The notes beneath the pieces are model-generated. The model did no database searches, had not been told where the DNA came from, and saw only the letters and a list, made by a program, of their open reading frames with translations. Made by a program: the position numbers and the translations under genes. Below, in pieces: positions 11,411 to 22,029 of a stretch of 64,000 bases of DNA. Each line of letters opens with the position of its first letter. The first letter of the stretch is position 1. The stretch spans positions 5,518,001 through 5,582,000 of the forward strand of contig NC_016133.3 of the NCBI RefSeq assembly GCF_000005505.3. The letters are read 5' to 3'. Source of the DNA: Brachypodium distachyon. Taxonomy: Eukaryota > Streptophyta > Magnoliopsida > Poales > Poaceae.

Positions 11411-12162
11411 CAAGTGGACACTGACGGAGCTACCTTGGAGCCAAACTGAGCCATGGCCCGCCCAAGAATTTTGCAAAAAAAAATAAGTTACTACTATTAA
11501 TCTTGGCCTAACCCAGCATTCACAGAAGCTTTTTACGGTGCCTGCCTGCCTCTGCCTGGAGTAGTCACCACTCCCCCGCATCCTTGCGCCCTCGAGGACA
11601 ACGAACGGAAGCCATAGCCAGGGCCCAGGGCCGCACCGCATGCTGCGTGCTTGCTGCTGCTCACCCACTGCGCTGCATCGCCTCGCCGTGCCTGCAGCCC
11701 TGCATCACCTCGCCTCGCCGCGCCCGTAGCCCAGCAGTCGCAGCCCCTGCTGCTCCGCCGCCGCGTGGCTGCCGTGCAGGCCCGCCGCTGGTTGCCGCCC
11801 CGCAGGCTGTCCTACGCCCTGCGCCCCTCCTTTTCCCGAATTTCTCTATACATGTATTTTTCTTGCTTTTCCTAAATTCCTAGTATGCAATTTGTCAATT
11901 TCGTAACATATATTTTTGTTTCTTGCCCCAATTTCTCTATAGAGGTAGCAATTTTTTGGTATAACTAGTAATATTATATTCCTATGTATGTATTGCTGAT
12001 ATGCAGCCAATGAGAACATAAGATTTGAGCAATGAGAAATACTTAGTGAAGTCACATCATTAAGAACGATTTTTTTACGGGGAATTAAAAACAAAATTTT
12101 GTGTTTTTCTTTTGACCTGGTCCGCCCATGAATTTTCTCGTAGCTCCGCCACTGCAAGTGGA
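11411..12162. mobile_element. Non-autonomous hAT element, 736 bp, 8-bp TSD
   Basis: The element is 11419-12154, flanked by the identical 8-bp repeat CAAGTGGA (11411-11418 and 12155-12162). Its short inverted ends read CACTGACGGAGCTA at the left and CAGTGGCGGAGCTA on the complement of the right. Eight-base target duplications with CA(G/C)TG-type ends are diagnostic of hAT transposons. There is no transposase; the interior is a GC-rich half followed by an AT-rich half. Confidence 0.75.
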
Positions 12163-13235
12163 TTGTGTATTTGAGTGAATTTAAGTGTTTATCCTATACT
12201 CTAAATCTCTTTCTACATTACTATAGTGGAGTCTGTTTTTGGAATTATCCCTTGTAGTCCGACGGATCATTTAGGACTTTAGTATTTGAATTTGGATGGA
12301 ATAATCGGCTACGAACCATTTTGAAAACTCTTGTACCAAATAAAATCTAGAGTATACAAAACGGGCATGAAGAAAGTCGCACGTAAGTGCTTTATGTTGA
12401 ATTAGAGGAAAGGTTACACCCAACTAAAAACTTTGTGTCCTTGAATATATACACGTATGCAGGCTCGTGGGTTGCCCGCTCCGCTTTCATCCACAGGCCA
12501 CACCAATCAATCCAGCCATTCGTTGCGTGCAAAACAATTGCGCTAATACCTGAATCCCGGTTTCCTAAAGAAAATACTCCATCTGAATCCCTGTGCCGCG
12601 ATGGGTTCACATGCACCGAGCGTCCAAGCGTGTACACGAAAACGACCCCCAAAAGAGAGAAAACGACTTCTCCCGATGAACCCAAACCCAGCTATTTATT
12701 ACGAAAAGGCGGGTCGTTCTGGCTACCTGACACTGCCAAACCGGCTCACTGAGAAAGCAGCCAGGAGAGAAGAAACACGAGTGTCTGGCGTGCTTACGCA
12801 AGCAGCCGGCAAGGCCTGTGACGGAGGGGCCTGTCAGTAGATCCGTGGTCCGGGGCTAAGATCCGCGGCGACGTGGCGCGCTCTGGATCAAGCGTCCGCG
12901 ACTCGTCCCGATCGCGGTTTTGCAGGTGAGTCCACGCCGTCGGTGTCAGCTCTCAAAATCGGGAAACAGCGTTGCACCTTGCACGCAACGGCCGAGCTAA
13001 ATTCTCCTTTTTCTTTTCCGCAGTGGAGACTGTATTGGACATATCGTTGCACGCACACCATACACGCTAACACGCACCCGTTGTAAATTATTCTATCCTT
13101 TGCAAAGTGTGGAACCTGTTTTAATTAACTAAGACTGGACTTTTTGGTCGACCGTTACTCCACGAACAATGCGGTTCATATGATGCAAAATCATAACTTG
13201 TAAGCTCTATTGCTATTTTCAATACGAGTCTGATA
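12163..13235. other. Intergenic, nothing recognised
   Basis: A GC-richer stretch at about 12440-13080 has open frames on both strands, but none resembles a known protein. Confidence 0.3.
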
Positions 13236-13311
13236 TACCCACTCCGTTCTGAAATAAGTGATGTGGCTTATATAAATCCACGTCAGTTATTTGAGGACGG
13301 AAGGAGTGGTA
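13236..13311. mobile_element. Short Stowaway-like MITE
   Basis: The element is about 13238-13309 with TA on each side. Its ends are CCCACTCCGTTCTGAAATAAG and, inverted, ATTTGAGGACGGAAGGAGTGG. Confidence 0.5.
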
Positions 13312-13329
13312 TACTTCATTCGCTTGTAA

Positions 13330-14115
13330 ATACTAGTATTGCCTCAAATTCCTAGGTTTATAAGAAGTCATATCTTTGTGCTAAGAGGAAATTACACCGT
13401 GAGTTCATGAACTTGGCAGCGATGTTCAGTCTCATCCATTAACTTGAAAACTCCTCAAATGACTCACTAAACTTGACAGCTCTGCTCATTTTAGTCCAAA
13501 TGGCCAGATTCGGGCGAAATTTGATCACGATGACATGTGACGTGGATTTGGCCGTTCGAGTAGGCGTCGCCGAACCCATTGACATAGCCATTCGCGTGGA
13601 CGCTGTGTATGCCGGCCCGAAGTGGGTTTACCGGCGAGGGCGGCGTCTCCCCATTCTGGAGATTCGAGGGGGTTAAACAGAAAAAGGTCCATAACCAGAA
13701 AATTGTGAAAAAACCCCTCACACGTCGGCCAGGTCCACGACACATGCCAGCATTGCCGAATTCCACCTGATTTTGGCCATTTGGACTAAAATGAACAAAG
13801 CTGCCAAGTTTAGTGAGTCATTTGAACAGTTTTCAAGTTAATGGATGAAACTGAACATCGCTGCCAAGTTCATGGACCTGTAGTGTAATTTCCTCTTGTG
13901 CTAAGTCAAAGTTTTAAATTTTTGACCAAGTTTATAGAAACACGTATCAACACTGCAATATCGGATGAGTATACAATGAAAATTTATATCATTACTAATT
14001 TAACAAAACTAATTTAAAGTCATTTATGTTGTTAGATATTTTTATAAACTTTGTCAAAGCTTAGAAGTTTGGCTTAGGACAAAGTTGGAACTTCTTACAT
14101 TTAGAAAATGGAGGG
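13330..14115. mobile_element. Stowaway-like element split by a nested MITE
   Basis: The left half (about 13340-13384, GGTTTATAAGAAGTCATATC...) and the right half (about 13896-14115, ending ...GAACTTCTTACATTTAG) form one inverted-repeat element once the nested 511-bp insertion is removed. The same family appears nearby (about 14627-14919), which supports continuity across the junction (GTGCTAAGTCAA). Confidence 0.5.
13376..13904. mobile_element. Mutator-type MITE with long inverted repeats, nested
   Basis: The element is 13385-13895 (511 bp), flanked by the 9-bp repeat TTGTGCTAA at 13376-13384 and 13896-13904. Long terminal inverted repeats of about 125 bp start GAGGAAATTACA and include CATGAACTTGGCAGCGATGT on both ends. 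No transposase is present. It sits inside an older Stowaway-like element. Confidence 0.75.
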
Positions 14116-14698
14116 AATAGCTAAATACACGCTGCGGTGCTTTTTCCTTAGGTTACCAAAATTTGTGCTAAATAACTATTATCTCAAAATATATATTAGT
14201 GTAGTCAAAAAAATCGTGATGCATAGATCTACCATATTGAATGAAAGCAACTACAATTATTTTCAAGCAATACATGTAATAGTTTTAATGGAGTGAACAA
14301 ACGACCACTATAAGTCAGATCCTTATAAGTAACTAGCTCAGAGGACGTACTTTTGCTACGAACTAAGAAAAAAATATAGGTAAAAACATCATGATAGTCA
14401 GACTAGACTTTGCTATATTTGAATTATGAACCCAAACACATTGATATCGGAGATGAGAAGTAGAAGACGGAGAAACAGAGGGTTATGGCTCGGTGATGCA
14501 ACTCACGGGTTTGCAAAGTCTGACTTGTCAAGAGCGAGAAGAAAAAAAGAGGTTAGAAATGAGAGAAGGACGGCCACCAACTCCAAACTTCATGAGTAGA
14601 GAAGATAAAAACAATATGTTCTAGCTTTGTGCTAAGTCAATTTTAAGAAAATTTGACAAAATTTATAGAAAAATCTACCAATATCTACAACTCCAGGG
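14116..14698. other. AT-rich intergenic DNA with MITE remnants
   Basis: No gene is seen. Part of 14627-14698 resembles the interior of the neighbouring MITE family (GTGCTAAGTCAATTTTAAG). Confidence 0.3.
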
Positions 14699-14921
14699 TA
14701 CTATTTCAGTTCCTAAATGTAAAAAGTTGTAGGTTTGTCCTAATTAAAACTTATTATATTTTGACCAAGTTTATAGAATAATCTACCAACATCTAAAACT
14801 CTAAGTTACTTTGATTACATCCGGCTTGATATATATTTTCATAGTATAGTTATTTGATATAGTGATATTGATAGATTTTTCATAACCTTGGTCAATTTAA
14901 AAGGCATTTAGGAACAGAGTA
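14699..14921. mobile_element. Stowaway-like MITE, about 219 bp
   Basis: The element is 14701-14919 with TA on both sides. The inverted ends are CTATTTCAGTTCCTAAATG and, complemented from the right, CTCTGTTCCTAAATGCC. The interior has the common TTTGACCAAGTTTATAGAA motif. Confidence 0.6.
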
Positions 14922-15784
14922 GTTTTATTAGGTCCGTAACAATAGTATTAATTTGTTTTTTCTATGTTTAATACTTCTCTGATACATAAAAAGTATTGTC
15001 CATTTAGTACAAAATTTATACTAATTTAGTAGCGATACTTAGTTCTTATGGATTAGAGTAACACATACTTCCTCCGTCTCATATTAATTGATTTAAATTT
15101 GTCAAAATATGGATATATTTATGTATAAAAAGCGTTTAGATACATTTAATAGAAAATCACTTGAAATGGAATAGAAATGGTATGTTATTGCAAAAGATGA
15201 CACTGCTACATAACTTACAGTATTTTTTAACATTATCTTAAGAAGATATTATAGGCGTAGAACGTGTACAAGAGAGTCTTCCTCCTAAGAAGCAGGAGGA
15301 GATCGTACTTCGGATCAGAGACGGATCCGTGCGCAACAACGACCAACTAACGCAGAGAAGAAGCCGCTTTTCTCCTTGACGATTCCGTCCAGACTCTCGA
15401 GTCCCTTTCGTCCCCGGCAGCTCGGTGCGTTGCAACTTCCAAGGCGAGCTGCACATGGACGTATACTTCGAGGATATAGTATTTTGTTGCAGGATTAAAC
15501 GCAGTTTATTATTACTACCGGTCGACACGTCGCCGTCGGTGGTCGAGAAGTTCACACCTGCCCAATATCTTCCCGCTCTCGCGGAGAACGACGACCGGAC
15601 CGAGTCTGCCGCCAGCCAGCGTTTATCTCTAATCTGGAGTTCTGGACACACTGATTGGCTGCGATTTGTACGTAAGCAGCAAGCAAGCAGGTCTGATAAT
15701 CGCACTACGACTTAATCCAGTTGCGTTGTTTTGGTTGGGTCTAATCGGGATGTTCTGCATATGTTTTGTCAGCCTACGTTGTGC
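14922..15784. other. Intergenic; one minus-strand ORF of unknown status
   Basis: A 155-codon minus-strand frame (15705-15238) is open but resembles no family I recognise. A half-MITE (TTCCTCCGTCTCATATTAATTG) is at about 15067. I do not call a gene here. Confidence 0.3.
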
Positions 15785-15897
15785 TTCCTCCGTTTCATAA
15801 TTCTTGTCGAAATGTTATATGTATCTAGACATTTTTTAGAATAGATACATTCATTTTTAGACAAATTTGTGACAAAAATTATAAAACGGAGAGAGTA
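15785..15897. mobile_element. Stowaway-like MITE
   Basis: Inverted ends CTTCCTCCGTTTCATAATTC at the left and ATTATAAAACGGAGAGAG at the right, with the usual TTTAGACAAATTTGTGACA interior. Confidence 0.6.
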
Positions 15898-16235
15898 GTA
15901 ACTAACTGAGGGAAGAAGCATCGGGCACCTCTGTCCGTGTCCTTTTTTTTTTTAGAATACTCCGTTGCCGTGTCAGGTGCGAGGAGAACGCCTTCGTCGT
16001 CTCCCCTCCTCCTACGACCCACGGCCCCCGACAGGTCGACAGCCTCGACGCTCGGGCCGCGTTTTCTGTGCTTGCTGGGCCTCCCGACCGAGCCCAGGTT
16101 CTGCCCGAGCTACTTGGCGAGACCAAATCTCGCATATAGCCCAATTAACCCAATCTGTTGTTTTACATCTTATTAGCCCGTTCCTAGTTTTTTCTAAAAA
16201 AAAGAAGAATCCCATCCCTAGTTCTGATTTCTAAC
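15898..16235. other. Short spacer before the CACTA element
   Basis: No gene seen. I looked here for a 5' CACTA terminus (CACTACTACAGAAAA type) and did not find one. Confidence 0.3.
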
Positions 16236-16289
16236 CATAGGCATCAGCCCCCCATCAGGCCGCGACCGTTAACAGAGCGGGGTCTGCCC

Positions 16290-16595
16290 GTCCCCGCCCA
16301 GCCATACATCAGTGGTGGTCGCGCGAGCCACTGATGTATCTAGCGCGACCGCCACTAATGTACCATCATTCCTCGCGAGATACATCAGTGGCGGTCAATT
16401 AAGAGACGACCGTTACTGATGGACCACACATCAGTAACGGTCGTCTTAACGCGCCCACCACTGATGTATGGTACATATCAGTAACGGTCGCTCTCGGCCC
16501 GACCGTTACTGATGTGTGGTACATTAGTAACGGGCCGAGTTAAAGCGATTATCAGTAACGGTCGCCCAAGTCCCGACCGCCACTGATGATCGTCG
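16290..16595. repeat. CACTA 5' subterminal repeat array
   Basis: At least ten copies of an approximately 15-bp motif, ATCAGTAACGGTCG or its degenerate form ATCAGTGGCGGTC, in alternating direct and inverted orientation. In plant CACTA elements such subterminal arrays are binding sites for an element-encoded protein. Confidence 0.75.
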
Positions 16596-17104
16596 CAGTT
16601 TAAGTACGCGGGGCAGAGCCGCAGCTGGTCGCGCGTCGTAACGGACCAGCTGCGGCCCCTTCTTTTCCGGCGACGGCGGAGCCCTGCACGAACCCGCCAT
16701 GGCCGCCGGCAGCAGGTAGCCCCTCCTCCTCCCTCTCCCTTCCTCCTCTCTCCCCCCGCTGGCCGCCGGCGAGCTCCACTCTTTGAGACCGAAGTTTCCC
16801 TCTCCCTTGCGAGCTCTCTCTCCCTCCCGATCTATCTCGCCGGCCTCCAATTTCCGAAGTTCCCCAATTTTAAATTTTTGAGCTCCGGCCGCCGGCCAAA
16901 ATGCGGCCTCTTCCTCGTCGCTCGGAGCTTCTCTTTCCCTTGCGAGCTCTCTCTCGCTCCCGATCTTACTCGCTAGCCTCCAATTTCTCTCCGAATGTCT
17001 CTAATTTCAAATTTTTAGTTAGCCCCGGTTAATTAACACCTTAATCTCCTTGTTAATTATTAGGCTAACTATTTTGCTTTGTGTTTTCTTGTGTATTGTG
17101 TTGT

Positions 17105-20100
17105 AGATTGAAGGACCGTTCTTGGATGTATGCCACGGAAAGAATCAATGCTCGATCGATAACCGAATGGACGGTCTTTTTTGGAGTCGCAAAAGGTGAT
17201 ATGGAACGAAAAGGACTTGTGATGATGTGTTGTCCATGTCGCAAATGTGGAAACCCATGCATGATGAAGCCTGCAGATGTTCAGATGCACGTGCTGGCAT
17301 CGGGTTTTGTGGAAGGTTATTCACGCTAGACTTGTCACGGGGAGGATGGGGTTGATGTCGGTGGCGGTAGCGAAGATGATGATGTCCCGCGGTATGATCT
17401 GGTGAATGATTCCGAGGAAGAAACAAGGGTCGATGAGGAGGCTAATGTGGAAGGTGAAGGAGCTCCACGTGGCAGGATTGCCGAAATGCTAGATGACCCG
17501 TACCTACGGGACCAGCTGGAGGACCCCGAAGATGAGACAGTGTCTGCTCAGTTCAAAAAATTGTTGGAGGACACAAACACACCCTTGTATGATGGAGCCG
17601 GCGAAGAAAACAACGTGCTCGAAGTAACGCTCGAACTTTTGAGGTTGAAGGCAGCATCATGCTGGTCAGCCAAGGGCTTCACGGACTTGTTGAGTTACCT
17701 TACTTCGGTTTTTCCACAACCAAACAAGTTGCCTAAGAGCACATACGAGGTGAAGAAGATTACATGCCTGCTTGGATTAGATTGCGTGAAACATCATTCA
17801 TGTCCAAACGACTGCATGATATACATTGCAGAGTACGAGAACCATTAGAGCTGCCACATATGCGGTGCATCGAGATACAAGAAGAAAAACGCCAGAGCTG
17901 GGGAAGACGATGGGGAAGAAGTGATGAAGGGTAGGCCGGCAAAGACTGTCTGGTATCTTACGGCAGGTGGCCGAGCTGAGCGTTGGATGCAGAACATTAA
18001 GGATGCGAGGTATCTCGTCCATCACGATCCGGCGCAGGCAGCATTCGATCCTGACGGGCACTACCGTGTGGAGGAAGTCGGGGTCCTAGACACCCTGCCG
18101 ATGGGACTCAATGGAGGAACTTCGACACGACATTTCCAGGTTTCGGGGCAGAGCCCAGAAATCTGAGGTTCGGTCTCAGCACTGACGGGATAAATCCTTT
18201 CGGAAACATGAACAACAAGCACATCACATGGCCAGTGATCTTGTTTGTCTACAACCTTCCTCCATGGTTAATCATGAAGAGAAATTACATCCACATGTGC
18301 ATGCTCATACAGGGTCCAAAGCAGCCGTGAGCTGACCTAAATGTGTACCTGCAGCTAGTGAAGGATGAGCTGAAGCACCTTTGGAACCCTGGCAGAGTGG
18401 TTTGGGACACAAACAGGAGGGAGTAATTCACGATGAGAGCAGCGCTTCTGACCTGCGTGCATGAGTACCCCACGAATGGAAATACTTCATGCCAGGTGAC
18501 ACATGGCTACAAGGCTTGTACAAAGTGGGGGGAAAACACGACATCAGAGAAGTTGCCCGCTTCATCCAAAATTGTTTACATGGGCCACCGAAAGTGGTTG
18601 GATGCTAAAGACCCTTGGAGGGATGAAAAGGAAAGGTTCAATGGGAAGACGGAGCACGGGACAGCGCTGAAGGAGAAGTCTGGTATGCAAATCCTCGAAA
18701 TTGTGAACGATCTTGAAGTTGTCCCCGGAAAGATTGCTGCGAAGAAATATAAGGAACTTGAAGGCGTTGCGTGGAAAAGGAGGTCCGTATTCTGGGACCT
18801 GGAGTACTGTGCACATTTAGAATGCCGCCACAGCATAGATGTCATGCACGTGGAGAAAAATGTATGCGACAACGTGCTGGGGTTGCTGATGAACATTCCA
18901 AAGAAGACGAAAGATGGACCCAATGCATGGAAGGACATGGAACTCATGTCTATCAGAAAAGAGTTGTGGGGCAAAGATTAAGTGTCGGCGGCCGACAAGA
19001 ATGGTTTCGTGACGGTGACCACGCGGTGTCGTCTTGCATGTTACAACCTGTACAAAGACGAGTTGCATAGGATGTGCCAGTGCCTGCAGGGCATTAAAGT
19101 CCCATCAAACTACTCGTCGAGTAGTTGACATGAAGAGTCACAAGCTATCTGGCATGAAGTCTCACGACAACAATGTCATACTCACTCAGTTACTTCTAGC
19201 CGCAATCAGAGGTATCATGGAGCCGCATGTAAGGGAGACAATCATGAAGCTTTCTGACTTCTTTGATAGCATCTCGCAGAAGTCAATCACTGTTAGACAA
19301 TGCCAGATACTGCAGGATAGTATGATACAGATTCTGTGCGAACTCGAGATGTTCTTCCCTCCATCATTCTTCGATATCATGGTCCATCTAATGATCCACA
19401 TATGCGATGAGATCTTGTCCCTGGGGCCCTCGTTCCTGCATAACATGTATGGCCCTGAACGATACAACGGTGTTCTGAAGTGCTACGTTCGTAACAGGTC
19501 ACGTCCGGAAGGTAGCATCGCGGAAGGCTTTAGGGCAGAAGAGTGCATCGAGTTCTGCACGGATTGGTTGGCCGATCAGAAATCAATAGGTGTTCCCGAA
19601 TCACGGCACAAGGGCAAGCTCGAAGGCGAAGGTGGCCTTGGACATACATTCCTTAATGTCTATGGAAGAGGAAGGGAAGTTGACTTTGAAAGAGCACATT
19701 TGGTTGTGTTGCAAACTGTCGATTGTTGCTGGCCTTATCAGGAAATGCGCATGGAACAACTGCAAAATGAACACCCTAAAAGAGGAGAAGTCTGGATCCA
19801 CTGAGAGCACAATAAAACATTCGCAGCGTGGCTGAAGAATTATTGGTATGGCAGGGAGACGACCAATGAATCTGAAGAGACGGTTGCATGTTTGTCACGG
19901 GAACCTGCTTACCACGTCTCTACTTGCCAATCATATGCGATCAACGGATATAACTTCTACACTGGGTCTCAGGACCGTAAAAGCACGTATCAAAATAGTG
20001 GTGTAGTCATGACTTCTGAGACCGCGACCGACGACAACAGCAAAACCAAAGCGTTCTTCGGCTTTATCGGGAAGATCTAGGAATTGGAGTACTCGATCAC

Positions 20101-20560
20101 AAAGATCCCAATGTTCCGTGTAAGATGGACCAAAGGTGACAAAGAAGAAAGTCACAGGTTCACGACGATGGTGCTACCTCCTGAGATCCTTGTGAACAAG
20201 TTGACGTGAGAAAAATCCCGACAAGAGAGAAACCATGGGTCTTTGCTAAACAATGCAAGCAGGTATTCTACATAGACGACTCGGCAAATAAAGGCCACGT
20301 CATAGTAAGAAGAGGAAAATAAGTATTGTTGGAGTGGACGGAGTTACTTCACGAGAAGACTACGAAGGTTTTCATGATCTGACGACCGCCGTAGCTGACG
20401 AAGAAGCGGAACGCACGATATTAACGAGGAAAAGGAGAGGGAAAAGAAGAAGTGAGGGGAGCGAGAATGAGAAAATAACACAAAAACCCTACCTCAGAAG
20501 CACTACCGCGAGGAGTCAAGTTATAACTTATCGAAGGAAGGAAAAGGCCTAGTAGTCACA
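17105..20560 (+). pseudogene. CACTA TNP2-type transposase, decayed
   Basis: The reading begins after an apparent acceptor (TTGTAG|ATTGAAGG). First is a transposase-associated zinc domain at about 17108-17330 (SWMYATERIN... with CCPCRKCGNPC). The transposase core follows (DGINPFGNMNNKHITWPV, about 18180-18245; WDLEYCAHLECRHSIDVMHVEKN, about 18797-18865), then a DUF4218-like region (about 19130-19500, SFLHNMYGPERYNGVLK). In-frame stops interrupt it at about 17328, 17846, 18330, 18424 and 18979 and further on, with frame changes after 19100, so it cannot encode an intact enzyme. In intact relatives this protein cuts and pastes the element. Confidence 0.85.
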
Positions 20561-20880
20561 TTGTAATGTACTTGTACTGAATTGCAATGCAAACTTTGTA
20601 CTAAGTGAAATTATGTGTGATCGATGTACTTTTGTGTATGCATGTTAGTACATGGCTTTATCACTCCTAAAAAGTCAATCCAAAATTATAGGTATTATGT
20701 GATGAATTTTTTAAATTAAATTTAGCACAAATACTAGACAAAATGCATTAATTTATTCATCAAACTTTCACTTTTTTGTTTCATCTGTTGAATGTGACAA
20801 GTACATGTCTTAAAACACTCAAAAGGACAGGTTTTAAAACTTTAAACGTTCCTGTAATTTAAATTGGTACAAAGCTCAAC
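20561..20880. other. Spacer between the two CACTA genes
   Basis: AT-rich, presumably the 3' end of the transposase transcript. No coding sequence and no transposon terminus found. Confidence 0.35.
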
Positions 20881-20884
20881 AAGT

Positions 20885-21085
20885 ATAGATGCACATCAGT
20901 AACGGTCGGCTAGTTAATTGCCCGTTACTGATGTGCATCTATACATCAGTAATGGTCGTGTACTTACCAGACCGTTACTGATGTAGATCATCAGTAACGG
21001 TCGCCTTGCGGCTCGCCCGTTACTGATGTATAGATGCACATCAGTAACGGTCGCGTGGGAAGGCGACCGCCACTGATGTACTTGG
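20885..21085. repeat. Internal CACTA subterminal-type array
   Basis: About eight copies of ATCAGTAACGGTCG in both orientations, including the palindromic pair GATGCACATCAGTAACGG / CCGTTACTGATGTGCATC. It lies between the two genes of the element rather than at an end, and is followed at about 21090 by a TATA-like ATTTAAAAGG. Confidence 0.75.
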
Positions 21086-22029
21086 TCATTTAAAAGGAAG
21101 TACCGAAACCCTAACCCGTTATTCCTCTCGCTTGCGCGTTGCTTTCACAGCCGACCAGCAGTGGGCTCTCTCCTAGCGCGGGCGAAGCCCTGCCGGATCT
21201 CCGTGCCGCCGCCGCCACCGTCAACCTCCTCTGCGTCGAGCCTGCCACCGCCTCCTCCCCCGAGCCCGACGCTACCGTCGACCTCCTCCGCGCCGAGCCT
21301 GAGCCTGCCGCCGCCTCCTCCCCCGAGCCCGTCGACCTCCTCCGCGCCGAGCCCGAGCCCGCCGCCGCCGCCGCCCCCGACGCCATCCTCCTACCCCGCG
21401 ACACCGTCCGCCTCCTCTGCCTAGGTGCGCGCTCCTCTGCCTCCCTCTCCTCTGATTTCCTATTCTTTTACTTGTTCTAACCCTAATTTGATTTAGGTTA
21501 GTGTTAGAGTTAGAGTAATTTAGTTTAGTGTTAGAGTAATTTAGATTAGTGTTGCAGTAATTTAGGATGCAAACAGTGCCTAATTTGATTAGGTTTAGGA
21601 TGCAAACATGCTGGTATTAGGGTTAGGATGCAAATAGATTTTGATTTTGATTACGATTTCATCCCTGCTGTTTAATTAGGGTTAGGAATTATATACATCA
21701 AGTCAAGAACATCAAGTTTGTTTAGGTTAGTGTTAGAGTAATTTAGGTTAGTGTTTTGCTGCTGTTTACTTATGTGAAGTAAATCATAAGTTTAGATTAT
21801 ACATGCTGGATTTTTTGCTTTGGAAAGTGCTTCATTTATGTGAATTGTGGGCCCGACCATCGTGTCGGGTCATTGGAGAAGGGGCCGGCCATCGTGTCGA
21901 GGGGGTACTATGCGGGCTGGTTTTTTATGCAGGTTTCGAGCTCCTAGTAGACAAAATTTGCTAGTTTTTTGGCATAGGTCATGCCGAAATTTTCGGCCGA
22001 TATATATTTGATGGTTTCGATGGCATAGG

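Noticed and set aside
15238..15705. 155-codon minus-strand frame as a gene
   Set aside because: Composition and sequence give no domain, and it lies among MITEs. It cannot be excluded, but support is too weak.
16290..16595. Repeat arrays as CRISPR or centromeric satellite
   Set aside because: Motifs are short, in both orientations and adjacent to CACTA genes and termini; they are transposon subterminal repeats.
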